Origin: Enterococcus mundtii
GTDB taxonomy: Bacteria > Bacillota > Bacilli > Lactobacillales > Enterococcaceae
Length of the DNA: 64,000 nucleotides
NCBI RefSeq assembly: GCF_003957375.1
Contig: NZ_CP025473.1
Coordinates: 1,699,501-1,763,500 of the forward strand
Direction of reading: 5' to 3'
Every line of letters begins with the position of its first letter. The first letter of the stretch is position 1. This document shows positions 51,287 through 61,409 of the stretch, piece by piece. A program made the position numbers and the translations under genes. Below the pieces are notes generated by a model. The model did no database searches, had not been told where the DNA came from, and saw only the letters and a list, made by a program, of their open reading frames with translations.

Positions 51287-53392
51287 TTAATTGTCAGGAA
51301 CTGCACTTAATTCCCACGTCAACTTGGTCGAATAATTAGTTGCTTCTGGATTTGTTCCTTTAGGTACAAAGAGACCCACACTTTTATCTGCTGTATTTTG
51401 ATCCCCAAAACGATAGATCCATGTCCCTGTCCCAGATTCTCCTTTTGCTTGTATAAGTACTTTTCTTGTATTTGGTAAAATTCTTTGCATGGATTCTTCC
51501 TGTAGTTCAGGTGTAGTTCCACCTTGTGCAGTCACTAGTTCTTGATTGAATAACTGAATTTCAGATCCGGTTAATTCCTGTCCACTTTCGTTACGGAATT
51601 GCTCGTACTGAGTAACCGATAACTGCCAACCATTACGTTCATTGACGGAACGACGATCACTAATCTGCACAAAATTTGGTCGTTCCTCGCTGTCGCTTAC
51701 TGCTCCATCTACATTTAATAATCGTTGCGGTTGTGCATAATAAATTTGATCACTAACAGATATTTTTTGCGTCTCAAAGTTAAATTGAGAAACAAAATCA
51801 ATACTTAATAAACCTTGATCTTCTGGCAGTTCTGGTTTATTTTCTGGATCGACATAGATATCTGGTTCTAATGGATCAACAGGACTAACTTGAGAAACAT
51901 CATAAATATACGTTACATTTATATTCTCTTCAGTAAAAATCCCTTGAGCATTCGTTGGTTTCTCAATTAATTTATACTTTTCTATTTCCAATGCGCTTGT
52001 TTCATAGCTTTCGCCAATAACTCCCCGGAGTTCTTTCGAATCTGCTAACCTATTTCCCACAGAATCAATATGATTAACAAAAACTCTTCCCTCTTTTTCA
52101 AATAAAGCTTGAAGAGTAACATCAGAATTTCCCATAGCAATTGTCGTATTGGTTGCACTTGGGTCATCAATTACTACATTCGTGCCAGTATTCACCTGCC
52201 AACCGACAAACCGATAACCATAGTTAGCCGTTGCTCCAATTTTGGTACTTTGCCCTTGACTCAATAAATCCATATCGGCTTGTGTATTACCACCAACGGA
52301 TGGGAGTGATTCCAATTTTAATGCATATTGAACTGGAGTTACTCTAGTCTGGGTAATAGCTGTGTTTAGTCCATCCAATCGAAAGCCAATCGTAGTCTGA
52401 TCAGAAGTTGCCGTGAATCTCATTCTGTAAATTTGGTAATTTGAACTTAAAAAGTACGATGCACTGTTTAATGCATTAGGTCCAGCTATTACCCCATTAC
52501 CATTATAAGCAGTTATAGCTAAATTCCCTGTAGCTGAAATTCTTCTTGCATTTACTTGTACATCATACGTATGACCTTGAACAGTTTGAATTGTTTGACT
52601 AGCCATTAAAGTTCTAGTTCCGCTTAGACGTTCAACTTGCAATGCCGCATGTGATCCTATTTGAAAAGTAGAGTCACTTAATCTATTCCAACCTGCTGCA
52701 GTTGTTGCTTGAGAAATAGTCAAGTTTCTGGAAAGGGCATCAACCGGCGTTGTAGATGATGCTAATTCCCAGTGAGGGATAGTTGTCTCCACTCCTCTAT
52801 TGAATACAAAATTTGGATTTATTAAAAGATTAGTCACATTACGTTCGTTTTTTATATCAGTATTTAACGTCTGATCTATGTCTGTACTGCTTGAATTATT
52901 GTCACCGCTTTCTTCACATTCACTGATTTCAAGATGAACTGTGGTTTCTTCAACCGATAGTTCGTAGTTTCCAATCATGTCAAACTCCAACGAAAGGGCA
53001 AACGTATTTTTAGCCTGTTCTGACTGAATCAACCATTCATGAGGCTGCTCTCCTTGTACAACTGAAGTTCCTTCTGGTAACTGCTCTCTGATGATTATTG
53101 CTTCTTCGGGTAAGATGATTCGCACCTCTGAAACTTCATGATCAGAAAAAATATTCACCTTTATCGGTTCATTTACCGCTCCTTTCAATTGAGATTGAGT
53201 AAAGAAAAGGTGAGGAGCATCAGCCAAATTTTCTAAAGAGTTTCTTTCGTGTGGTATTTCTACTTGTTGTTCATGTTCGTCTGTGTCTATCGTTATCTCT
53301 GCAGAGAACATTCTTGTTGGTATGAATACTATTTGAATAAATAGAACTATCGTTCCTAAAAAAAGCATTAGTCTTCTTAATCTTAAGAGCAT
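51287..53392 (-). CDS. WxL-domain surface protein (intact copy)
   Basis: About 701 residues from the ATG at 53392 (AAGGAG eight bases upstream; the GTG at 53401 overlaps it). Signal peptide (about 1-30), an N-terminal domain shared with the longer paralogue (LFFTQSQLKGAVNEPIKVNI), a carbohydrate-binding-like beta domain (NLLINPNFVFNRGVETTIPH...), a bacterial-repeat domain (SVGGNTQADMDLLSQGQSTK), a MucBP-like domain (VNHIDSVGNRLADSKELRG), and a C-terminal WxL domain with GWQLSVTQYEQF and LTWELSAVPDN. WxL domains bind peptidoglycan non-covalently. It probably interacts with the WxL-interacting protein at 58525. Confidence 0.88.
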   Translation of the reverse strand: MLLRLRRLMLFLGTIVLFIQIVFIPTRMFSAEITIDTDEHEQQVEIPHERNSLENLADAPHLFFTQSQLKGAVNEPIKVNIFSDHEVSEVRIILPEEAIIIREQLPEGTSVVQGEQPHEWLIQSEQAKNTFALSLEFDMIGNYELSVEETTVHLEISECEESGDNNSSSTDIDQTLNTDIKNERNVTNLLINPNFVFNRGVETTIPHWELASSTTPVDALSRNLTISQATTAAGWNRLSDSTFQIGSHAALQVERLSGTRTLMASQTIQTVQGHTYDVQVNARRISATGNLAITAYNGNGVIAGPNALNSASYFLSSNYQIYRMRFTATSDQTTIGFRLDGLNTAITQTRVTPVQYALKLESLPSVGGNTQADMDLLSQGQSTKIGATANYGYRFVGWQVNTGTNVVIDDPSATNTTIAMGNSDVTLQALFEKEGRVFVNHIDSVGNRLADSKELRGVIGESYETSALEIEKYKLIEKPTNAQGIFTEENINVTYIYDVSQVSPVDPLEPDIYVDPENKPELPEDQGLLSIDFVSQFNFETQKISVSDQIYYAQPQRLLNVDGAVSDSEERPNFVQISDRRSVNERNGWQLSVTQYEQFRNESGQELTGSEIQLFNQELVTAQGGTTPELQEESMQRILPNTRKVLIQAKGESGTGTWIYRFGDQNTADKSVGLFVPKGTNPEATNYSTKLTWELSAVPDN

Positions 53393-53401
53393 TGCATTCA
53401 C

Positions 53402-53530
53402 TCCTTCTCATCACCTTTATCCGTTTGCTTTTGTTTTCTTTTATAGATGAGGAGATAAAAAATAATTTCACGTAAAATGATTAAGACAATCAGTCACCAA
53501 TTCATGCTTGAATCAACGGACACATACTAA
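53402..53530 (-). pseudogene. remnant of a WxL-interacting protein C-terminus
   Basis: The minus strand reads SVDSSMNW, a TGA, then LIVLIILREIIFYLLIYKRK, which aligns with LDTSINWWMIGSIILLVLLL and the basic tail of the intact protein at 58525-59568. It sits at the same place relative to its WxL gene, with the same start-proximal spacing. The rest of 53531-53822 holds no recognisable gene. Confidence 0.65.
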
Positions 53531-53822
53531 AGTAACGCTATAAACGTTATGCATTTCTATAATCTCGTAAAAACTATATTTCACCATTTCTATCTAGTGT
53601 CGCATCATCTTTATCACTCACTACATCTATAATGCCAAAGTCAGTGTTAATATGCCCTGTATTACATCTGTCTCTGTAGAGTCAGAAATAAATAATTGAA
53701 TGACATAGTTTGTTGCTAAGTCAGCTGCATCCTCCGTTTAAGTTTGTTTAATTGCCCCAAACTCTCAGCCAATTTATTATTTACTGTGATTTTCTGCACA
53801 CTTTATTTTATAAGTAAATTTT

Positions 53823-54170
53823 TTATAATATATTATATACCATCGAATATTTGTTCTTTGCACTTAAATCAAGCTCACAAATTTCCTTGAAGTACGTAGA
53901 ATAGTCTGTTTCAACTATTCGCAGAATCTCTTTTATTTTTAATTGATCAAATTGAATTAACTCTGTAATTAGTGTTAATTTTGCATCAATTCCTAGAATT
54001 ATAGGAAGCTTTAAGAAAAAATTATCTGATGAAATTGTATTTATCAATTGATCAAGTTGCTCGAACTGTTGTATCAAATAGTCATCTAGTTCTTCAATGT
54101 CTCTTTTATCTCTTTGCATGTTTTCTTGAAACTGACTCATATAATTATTCTTCGTTAGAGGTGTTTCCAT
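53823..54170 (-). CDS. small helical WxL-cassette protein, full copy
   Basis: 115 residues from the ATG at 54170 (AGGAG eight bases upstream). Soluble, charged, predicted mostly helical (MQRDKRDIEELDDYLIQQFE ... SDNFFLKLPIILGIDAKLTL) and ending EICELDLSAKNKYSM. It repeats 163 bases after a WxL adhesin gene, as does its truncated paralogue at 50832-51107. I do not recognise the family. Lack of signal peptide means it works in the cytoplasm, so perhaps as a chaperone or regulator of the adhesin. Confidence 0.65.
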   Translation of the reverse strand: METPLTKNNYMSQFQENMQRDKRDIEELDDYLIQQFEQLDQLINTISSDNFFLKLPIILGIDAKLTLITELIQFDQLKIKEILRIVETDYSTYFKEICELDLSAKNKYSMVYNIL

Positions 54171-54332
54171 ATTGTATGCTCCTTTCAAATTGATGGGATT
54201 AAATAGAAAAATTTTTCTACTTATTAATTTAACCATAGTAATTCATCTATTTTTATATTTTCATTTTTTAGGAAAGTCCGATTTATTAGAGAGTCTAAGG
54301 TCATAGAATGAGAGAATAAATTGAACTATTTT

Positions 54333-55653
54333 CTAATTGTCAGGAACTGAACTCAATTCCCATATCAACGTTGTCGAATAACTTATCGCCTCTGGATTTG
54401 CCCCTTTGGGCACGTTGAGAGTAACACTCTCTTTTGCTGTATCGGCATCACCAAAACGATAAATCCAGGTACCTATTCCTTCATCACCTTGTGCTTTTAA
54501 CAAAGTAAAACGATTACCTGGTATTAACTCACAGGTAACAGATTGTAGTCTAGGTGCTGTTCCACCTTGAGCAGTAATGAGTTGTTGATTTGAAAAAATT
54601 AAACTGGCACCATTAAGCAATTGTTGTTCTTTACTTTTAAATTGTTCTTTTTGTGTCACGGCTAATTCCCAACCATTACGTTCAGATTCTAGTCGACGAT
54701 CACTGATCTGAATATAGTTTGGTCGTTCTTCCATTTCGTTTACCGTTCCATCCTCATTCAATAACCGTTGTAGTTGTGCATGATAAGTTTTATCATAAGC
54801 TGAAATAGCTTGTGAACCAAATTTAAAGGAAGAAACGAAATCAATACTCAATAGACCCTGATTTTCTAGTGGGTCAGGCTTACTTTCTGGATTCACTTCT
54901 ACTTCCGGATTCAATGGATCTAACGGAGCAATAGGTGAAGGGGAATCTACTTCGAATACAACATCATAATTAACAGTAAACGCACCTTCTCCTTCAATTG
55001 TTTGTGTTACTGCAATAACTCCCTCTTTATCTGTATTTGAACTATGTGTATTATCAAATCTCACAAATTCAAAACTAAACTGTTCTTTTTCTAATTCCGT
55101 AAATTCTTCATGGTATGAGAAAAAAGTCGATGCTATTTGAGACATTTCTTCTTTTGATGCACCAAATGGAACAACTATATCATTTCGTGTAGTTAATTGA
55201 TTCACACGCAATAGATGATAGCCATTTCTAGTCAACATATAATACGCAAACGGGTACCCTTGCGTCTCTAGACGCATGTCATTATTTCGAGAAACAAACA
55301 CATTATTTCCTAATTCATTAGTTACCGGATTATTAATTGTACTTGTATTAATTTTAGTAACATCTCCATAATTCAATGATACATCGGTCAAATTCTCATT
55401 CCATTCATTAATCATCTTATTTATAGAATCTGTAAATGTTATTAACCTCAGAGCATGAGATAATAAACTATGTTCCTCTGAGTTTCTATAAATATTAATA
55501 TGAGGGCGTGTTCCCACACGTTGTGTTCGTAAGCTCTGTTCTCCAAAGGTCGGAATTAGCTGTGGTTTTTCTCCAGTTAATAAACTGAGTGAACTAGTAA
55601 ACTCGTTTAATTTAGTTTCATTCCCCTGAGTTGCCTTAAAGCCAATACTATGC
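54333..55653 (-). pseudogene. long WxL adhesin, C-terminal part (after frameshift)
   Basis: About 440 residues that continue the upstream frame after a one-base shift at the G4 run 55654-55657. It has a middle domain (HSIGFKATQGNETKLNEF...), a linker with DPLNPEVEVNPESKPD, and a full WxL domain: GLLSIDFVSSFKFG, RRLESERNGWELAVTQKEQF, GTWIYRFGDADTAKES, LIWELSSVPDN. The first ATG in this frame (55658) has no ribosome-binding site, so without frameshift correction this part would not be made. With the N-terminal part it makes about 1,390 residues. Confidence 0.75.
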
Positions 55654-58492
55654 CCCAAATGATGTTATAAGAGACAACTACATCTTTTGAAAGGTGATCA
55701 GTAGTTACTTTGATAGTTGTTGTTTTTTTACCTACACTTTGAAGATCAAACTCATCAATCAATTCAACATGAAAATCTTCAACAACATGACCTTTAGGTG
55801 ATTCAGAAACTGACTTTATGAATTTTTTTAAATCAATATCTTTTGTATCACTTCCTAAAATAATATCTTGAGTTTTAGTTTCTACGTCCAATTTTTTTTC
55901 ATTATATACCGCACGTATTTTTGTGTTTTCGGATCCCATAGTAAATTGTGTATTTGGATTTTGTTTATCTGATACTAAACTACCTGAGCCGATCACTTCC
56001 CATTTTTCAAATTGATATTTTTCATTCGGATTCGCTTTTAACAACGTGTTTTCTCCTTCAAGCATGGTCGTTTTTTCTGCTGAGGGATTCCCTCCTTCAC
56101 TCGGTATAGCTTCGAAAGATAAGGAGTATTGTTGCTGTTCATAAATGTACGTCACCATTTGTTCATATTCTTTAAAAATCCCTGTCGAATTTACCGGTTT
56201 GTCTTTTAAAACATAACCTTCTATTTCTTTTGGGTTAGTAGTATACGGTTCATTCAAGTTTCCCTCAATTATATCATCGTCCAATAATTTTTTACCTTCT
56301 CCATCAGTGTACCGTATAGTGATATTTCCGCCCTTTTGTGTTTCAAACATAAACGTTAAACTTGCATTTATATCGAGAGGAGTAAATTCATACGTTTCTT
56401 CATCATAAAATCCATTTTCTGTCAAAATATCTTGAATGGAATAATTCGATTGGCTAATTATTCCATCTGGAATAGCACTTTCTATTTTTATAGGTATATC
56501 GATATATCCTTCTATTTGTTCTTTAGGAAATACAGTATTTCCATTTTGATCTAGATAAAAAATATTTATGACTGATTTTTCATCAGGATATTCTTTACTT
56601 CCAGCTATACTTATTCGTTTATAGTTTTCATTGGTGATATCAAATCTAGGGTCACTAAAATTCATAATGTTTTTTCCAATCTGACCAAATCCTCGACTAG
56701 TTGAACTTACAAGATTCGGTTGTTCCCAAAGAGATTCTCTGTTTTGCCAAACACTTATATATGAATCGAGAATACTTACCTCAGCTCTCGTTGCTAGAAA
56801 GAATAAATCGGTAGCGGCATTACTTCTAATCTCTACGTTTCGAGGGTTTATTATTGAAAATTTAGTGTCTGCACCTTTTAAGCTAATAATAGCATTTAAT
56901 TCAGTATCAGGTTCATCTTCATCATCAGGTTCATAAGGTCCATCCTCAATACTTTCACCAGGAGAAGAAGGAAGTTCTGGGATAATATTATTATCCTGAT
57001 TAACCAACAATACTTTCATTTTTGCACCTTGTTCTGTTCGTAAACTAGTACCCTTTCTACTAAATTGAATTCCCATTTGGTTTGATGTATAAATATTGAG
57101 TTCACCATTATCTTTTACAGTGTAGTTCTGTGGTCGATTATTTGAGGCACTTTGATCTCCTAGCGGCGCTACACCACCCTCTTGATTTTGATAAAAGTAA
57201 TTTACTTTTGCTTTTTCCTCAATTATATAGTTTTGAAAGTGACGAAAGACAGCTGGCTGATTCGCATTCTTGTTATTCTCTCGATAAAAATTTACAGTAG
57301 CACCTTTTTTTACTAAAAACTCAGAATTTTTTCCTGTGACAGCAGCGCCAAAAACATTCCTTGGATACCATACAGCAGCTCTGGGACTATTAAATACTAT
57401 GCTCGTATACGTACTGTTTTCTTCAACAACAAAACTTCCTAATGCAAAATTTGATCTACTGGTCCTTATGTTTGTATTTCCTCTTATGATAACTTCAGAT
57501 CTTCTGGCGTCTACAGCCCTACGTGATCCAGAAATTATGGTGTCTTCAATTAGAATCCGCCATCGTCCACCAGCTACTGAATCGTTTCCTCTTATAAAAT
57601 CCTTATTAATAGCGGAAAATAAAATATTTATGTTATTTAAATGTAATATTTTTTCTGTATCTCTCGGAGGATCGCCTAGCAATATGCTGTTTCCTTCCAA
57701 ATACAAGGTATATCCATTACCATCTATTTCTAGATTTTCTGTTCTTTGCTTAAAATTATCGTTACTAAAAGTAAATATGTCTCTCATCAATTTTATTTTT
57801 TTCACTGAATTGTCTTCAATAGCTTGAACTAATTGGTTCCAATTAGAAATCTCTACGTATTCAGTTTTTATATCATTATACTCAATAAATTCATTGGTAT
57901 TTTTTGTTAAATTTTTTTCTTCCGTATCTTTGGGAATGTTTGTCGAACTTTCTTCAAAAGATTCTGATATTTCATTTTCTTTATTATCTGTATCAGGTTT
58001 GATTAGTATATTCTCATCCTCAGTTATTTCTATAGTCATTTTTTCTTCACCAATAGATACCTCAAATACTCCAGATTCTTCGAATAAAATGGGTAAAGTA
58101 AATTGATCTTGCGCAAGTTCTGATCGAATTAACCAAATATTTTCATCTGAAGTTTTTTTAATTTCCAAACTATCCAACAAATTATTTGTATCAATTTTCC
58201 CTTTTGGTGGTAATTTGATTCTAATTTCATATACTTTTTGATTTGAAAAAATATCTACTTGTATTGGTTCATTTACCTTTCCTTGCATTTGTGATTGGGT
58301 AAAGAAAAAGATTGGTGAACTTATCTGATCTTCTAAATCATTCTCAATAGGTGGAGATTCTACTTGTTGTTCCTGTTCCTTTGTTTCCATCATTGTTTCT
58401 GCATAGACCATTCCTAACGGTATAAATACTGTTTGAATCATTAGAATTATCATCACTACAAAATATATTGATTTTCTTAAACTTGAGGACAT
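55607..58492 (-). pseudogene. long WxL adhesin, N-terminal part (before frameshift)
   Basis: About 961 residues as translated, from the ATG at 58492 (AAGGAG eight bases upstream). Signal peptide, paralogous N-domain (FFFTQSQMQGKVNEPIQVDI), a beta-helix or pectate-lyase-like adhesive region (LMRDIFTFSNDNFKQRTENL ... SFVVEENSTYTSIVFNS), MucBP-like domain (ITIRYTDGEGKKLLDDDIIE), a bacterial repeat (YSLSFEAIPSEGGNPSAEKT) and a further beta domain ending in HLSKDVVVSYNIIWG, after which the frame turns to nonsense (IVLALRQLRGMKLN). First in the cassette after the WxL-interacting protein, with a short gap. Confidence 0.8.
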
Positions 58493-58524
58493 TGTATTCA
58501 CTCCTTTTCATTCCTCTTATTCGC

Positions 58525-59568
58525 TTACTCTTTTTTTCTGTTATGCCTAGATAGATAAAGAATGATCCCCAGCAGTAAAACAAGTAATATGATTGAGCCA
58601 ATCATCCACCAATTGATGCTCGTATCGAGCATCACATCCGCTCGATTCAATGCACGCGCTTCATCTGCATCGATCGTAAAATTCCGTTCCCATTGCCATT
58701 CCTCTTCTCCTGAACGTGCCGTCATTTTCAATACGTAGTCACCATTACGAAAGCGATCCCCATCTAAGGAAATCGGAAAATTGAAATTGGAGTTTGGCGC
58801 CATTTGCATCTGTTCTTGACTGACTTGGTATAAAATTTCTTCTTCGCCCACTTTTTGAACCGTTGCTTCGATTTCCAAACGATTGATAAATGTCGGGGTG
58901 AAGTTTTGTAGATTGGCACTGATGACATTGCGATAGTTGAGTTGATCGGCAAAAACATCCAACAACTCTAAATCAGGTTGCACGGTCTCTTGACTGTTAC
59001 TCACCACCACACCGATGATATACGCAAACTCATTTTGGATGGCGACTCCTTCTTCGTTACTCGTCTCTTCTGTTGTGTCTTCTTTGACTTCTTCGATCCG
59101 TAAACCACCCGCTAAGAAACCTTCAAAGGCTTCTTTAGGCATGTTCAGATCAAGCGTAACGGTCTTTGTTTCATTGCCACCAAGCTCAATAATTTCTGGT
59201 TGTTCAATCAACTCAGCCAGCGAATGCTTGAGTGTAGGGTCTGCTTTTTTCGCATCTTGTCCGTATTCTACGACCCCCATCACGTTAGTATAAGCAGTAT
59301 GTGGGGTGATTTGGATTTTCTTAGCTTCTGCGTTTGCGTTTTGTAGTTTCAACGTTAGCTTTTCTGTCGCATCCGGTGCCAGGGTTAACTGAAAGTAACC
59401 TTCGTTGCCTGACTTTTGGTTGTCCGAGAATTCCGGTGTTACATAAAAATTCAATGTTCCCTCTTCTGCGCTCACGCGCATCGATGCCAAAAAACTAAAG
59501 AACACCATAAGGAGTACTACACCTACTTGTTGGATTTTATTTTTTCGATATGTATTTGCTTGTTTCAT
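58525..59568 (-). CDS. WxL-interacting protein (DUF916/DUF3324)
   Basis: 347 residues from the ATG at 59568 (GGAAGGGG upstream; the frame reaches 59637 without a site). Signal peptide, then the DUF916 domain (FYVTPEFSDNQKSGNEGYFQ ... GNETKTVTLDLNMPKEAF ... EGFLAGGLRIEE), DUF3324 (FAYIIGVVVSNSQETVQPDL ... PNSNFNFPISLDGDRFRNGDYVLKM, read in two segments), a C-terminal membrane helix (INWWMIGSIILLVLLLGIIL) and a basic tail. Such proteins bind WxL proteins and peptidoglycan. It heads the duplicated cassette; the WxL gene start lies about 30 bases downstream. Confidence 0.92.
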   Translation of the reverse strand: MKQANTYRKNKIQQVGVVLLMVFFSFLASMRVSAEEGTLNFYVTPEFSDNQKSGNEGYFQLTLAPDATEKLTLKLQNANAEAKKIQITPHTAYTNVMGVVEYGQDAKKADPTLKHSLAELIEQPEIIELGGNETKTVTLDLNMPKEAFEGFLAGGLRIEEVKEDTTEETSNEEGVAIQNEFAYIIGVVVSNSQETVQPDLELLDVFADQLNYRNVISANLQNFTPTFINRLEIEATVQKVGEEEILYQVSQEQMQMAPNSNFNFPISLDGDRFRNGDYVLKMTARSGEEEWQWERNFTIDADEARALNRADVMLDTSINWWMIGSIILLVLLLGIILYLSRHNRKKE

Positions 59569-59591
59569 TCGTCTACCCCTTCCTTTAAAGA

Positions 59592-59621
59592 GAGTAGCGC
59601 TACAAAATTGTAACGCTACTC
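59592..59621. repeat. inverted repeat in the WxL operon leader
   Basis: Arms GAGTAGCGCTACA (59592-59604) and TGTAACGCTACTC (59609-59621) differ at one pair. It lies 24 bases before the start of the WxL-interacting protein; it could be an operator or a leader hairpin. Confidence 0.5.
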
Positions 59622-59712
59622 CATTAATATAAGACAATGGATAGGCTACAATTAACTAGACAGAAAAATTAAGGTGTGTAGACTAGAAGAAAAAATACCA
59701 GGAGGAATTTTT

Positions 59713-60003
59713 ATGTCTAAGAGAACACGAAGAACTTTTTCACAAGAATTCAAGCAACAAATCGTCAATCTTTACTTAGCTGGAAAGCCACGTGTAGAAA
59801 TCATTCGAGAATATGAACTAACGGCTTCAGCATTTGACAAATGGGTAAAGCAATCTAAAACGAGTGGTTCATTCAAAGAAAAAGATAATCTTACGCCTGA
59901 ACAAAAAGAATTGTTAGAACTACGTAAAAGAAACCAGCAATTAGAAATGGAAAATGATATTTTAAAGCAAGCAGCGCTGATATTCGGACGAAGAGACAAG
60001 TAA
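59713..60003 (+). CDS. IS3-family transposase OrfA
   Basis: 96 residues from the ATG at 59713 with AGGAGG upstream. N-terminal HTH (RRTFSQEFKQQIVNLYLAGK ... YELTASAFDKWVKQ) and a leucine-zipper-like helix (LRKRNQQLEMENDILKQAA). Binds IS ends. A U UUA AAG heptamer at 59961-59967, in the correct reading frame, can shift ribosomes -1 into the OrfB frame to make the full transposase. Confidence 0.9.
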   Translation: MSKRTRRTFSQEFKQQIVNLYLAGKPRVEIIREYELTASAFDKWVKQSKTSGSFKEKDNLTPEQKELLELRKRNQQLEMENDILKQAALIFGRRDK

Positions 60004-60038
60004 TCGATGCGAATAAGCATCTTTACCCTATATCAGCG

Positions 60039-60875
60039 ATGTGCAGAATATTAGGTCTATCACGTCAGTCCTATTATTATCAATCAAAACCAAAGAAAGA
60101 CGAATCAGAACTTGAAGAAGCAGTCGCTGAAGAATTTATCCGCAGCCGAAAGGCCTACGGCTCAAGAAAAATAAAAAAAGCCTTATCAAAACGAGGCATT
60201 CAGATCAGCCGACGAAAAATTAGTAGAATCATGAAAAATAGAGGATTAAAATCGAGCTATACTGTTGCTTATTTTAAAGTACATCATTCTACTTGCAATG
60301 AAGCCAAAACGACAAACGTATTGAATCGTAAATTCTTAAGAGACAACCCATTAGAAGCGATCGTAACAGACTTGACTTATGTACGAGTCGGGAAAAAATG
60401 GAATTATGTCTGTTTCATTTTGGATCTGTTCAATCGAGAAATTCTCGGCTATTCTTGTGGAGAACATAAAGATGCCGTTCTAGTAAAAAAAGCATTTAGC
60501 CGTATCAAACAACCTCTGACAGAGGTTGAGATTTTTCATACTGATCGTGGAAAAGAGTTTGATAACCAAGCTATTGATGAATTATTAACAACTTTTGACA
60601 TCAATCGATCATTGAGTCATAAAGGCTGTCCTTTTGATAATGCCGTAGCTGAATCAACTTATAAGTCGTTGAAAGTAGAATTTGTCTATCAATACACATT
60701 TGAAACCTTACAACAATTGGATTTGGAGTTATTTGACTATGTCAATTGGTGGAACCACCTTCGGTTGCACGGTACACTTGGCTACGAGACACCGGTTGGT
60801 TACCGTAACCAGAGATTGGCGCAGCGAATCCTTGATAATGAGCTCGGATGTGCTAACGCTAGCGAGGCAGTCTAA
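60039..60875 (+). CDS. IS3-family transposase OrfB (DDE integrase)
   Basis: 278 residues from the annotated-type ATG, but the frame is open upstream to the slippery site in orfA, so it is made as an OrfAB fusion. HTH_21 (IRSRKAYGSRKIKKALSKRG), then the rve core with DDE residues: VTDLTYVRVGKKWNYV (Asp), FHTDRGKEFDN (Asp) and NAVAESTYKSLKVE (Glu), then DYVNWWNHLRLHGTLGY. All catalytic residues are present, so the copy is probably active. Confidence 0.92.
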   Translation: MCRILGLSRQSYYYQSKPKKDESELEEAVAEEFIRSRKAYGSRKIKKALSKRGIQISRRKISRIMKNRGLKSSYTVAYFKVHHSTCNEAKTTNVLNRKFLRDNPLEAIVTDLTYVRVGKKWNYVCFILDLFNREILGYSCGEHKDAVLVKKAFSRIKQPLTEVEIFHTDRGKEFDNQAIDELLTTFDINRSLSHKGCPFDNAVAESTYKSLKVEFVYQYTFETLQQLDLELFDYVNWWNHLRLHGTLGYETPVGYRNQRLAQRILDNELGCANASEAV

Positions 60876-60932
60876 CTTTAATTGTTAGCTCCTGCCGAAG
60901 ATCGTCACATCCGAGGAGGCTCATTGTCAAGG
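60830..60932. repeat. large imperfect palindrome at the IS end
   Basis: CCTTGATAATGAGC and TCGGATGTG on the left pair with CACATCCGA and GGCTCATTGTCAAGG on the right, across the orfB stop and right IS end. Confidence 0.6.
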
Positions 60933-61409
60933 ACAATCGGAATAGCATACGGAAAGAAGTTCTGCACCTTATAAAATTTGTCAAAAAAACTGTTGCCATT
61001 CCATTCTTTATATTCATTTCCGTATAGTTATTAATTTAAGGTATAGCCAAGCATACATCTGGTATTTTTCTTTTATTAGCTATCAGTAGAAACCCAATAA
61101 ACTTAGTAGTCCACAATTTACTGATCATTTTGAATCCTCAGTTAACTATTGGATTGCGCGCTTTATATTCTAATATGATCCAATTAGCTTATTTGAACGC
61201 TTAATCTAATAGTTGCATCTCAAGGACTTTTATTATCCGAAATTTATTCTCGTACAAAAATAAATGACCGTTAAATAAGCTATGAGTTGATAACTACAAT
61301 GAGTGTCAAAAACTATTAAGTTTCTGACCTCATACATTCCATTATTATTTTTTATTCCTCTCAATCATATTTTCCATGGCAGTTACTTTGATACTTTGTT
61401 TGAATATCT
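60933..61409. other. gap with no recognised gene
   Basis: About 475 AT-rich bases with frequent stops on both strands. I see no convincing ORF, RNA or hairpin. Confidence 0.5.

Larger units (their letters stand above)
59645..60890 (+). mobile_element. IS3-family insertion sequence
   Basis: Two overlapping transposase frames with imperfect terminal inverted repeats: left GGCTACAATTAACTAGACAG (about 59644-59663) and right, read on the minus strand, AGCTAACAATTAAAGTTAGA (about 60871-60890). No clear target duplication. It is divergent from and 77 bases from the start of the WxL operon. The end positions are approximate. Confidence 0.7.

Noticed and set aside
57336-57827. 163-codon plus-strand ORF inside the long WxL adhesin
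   Set aside because: Its residue composition is that of an antisense reading and it has no ribosome-binding site; the minus strand is clearly coding.
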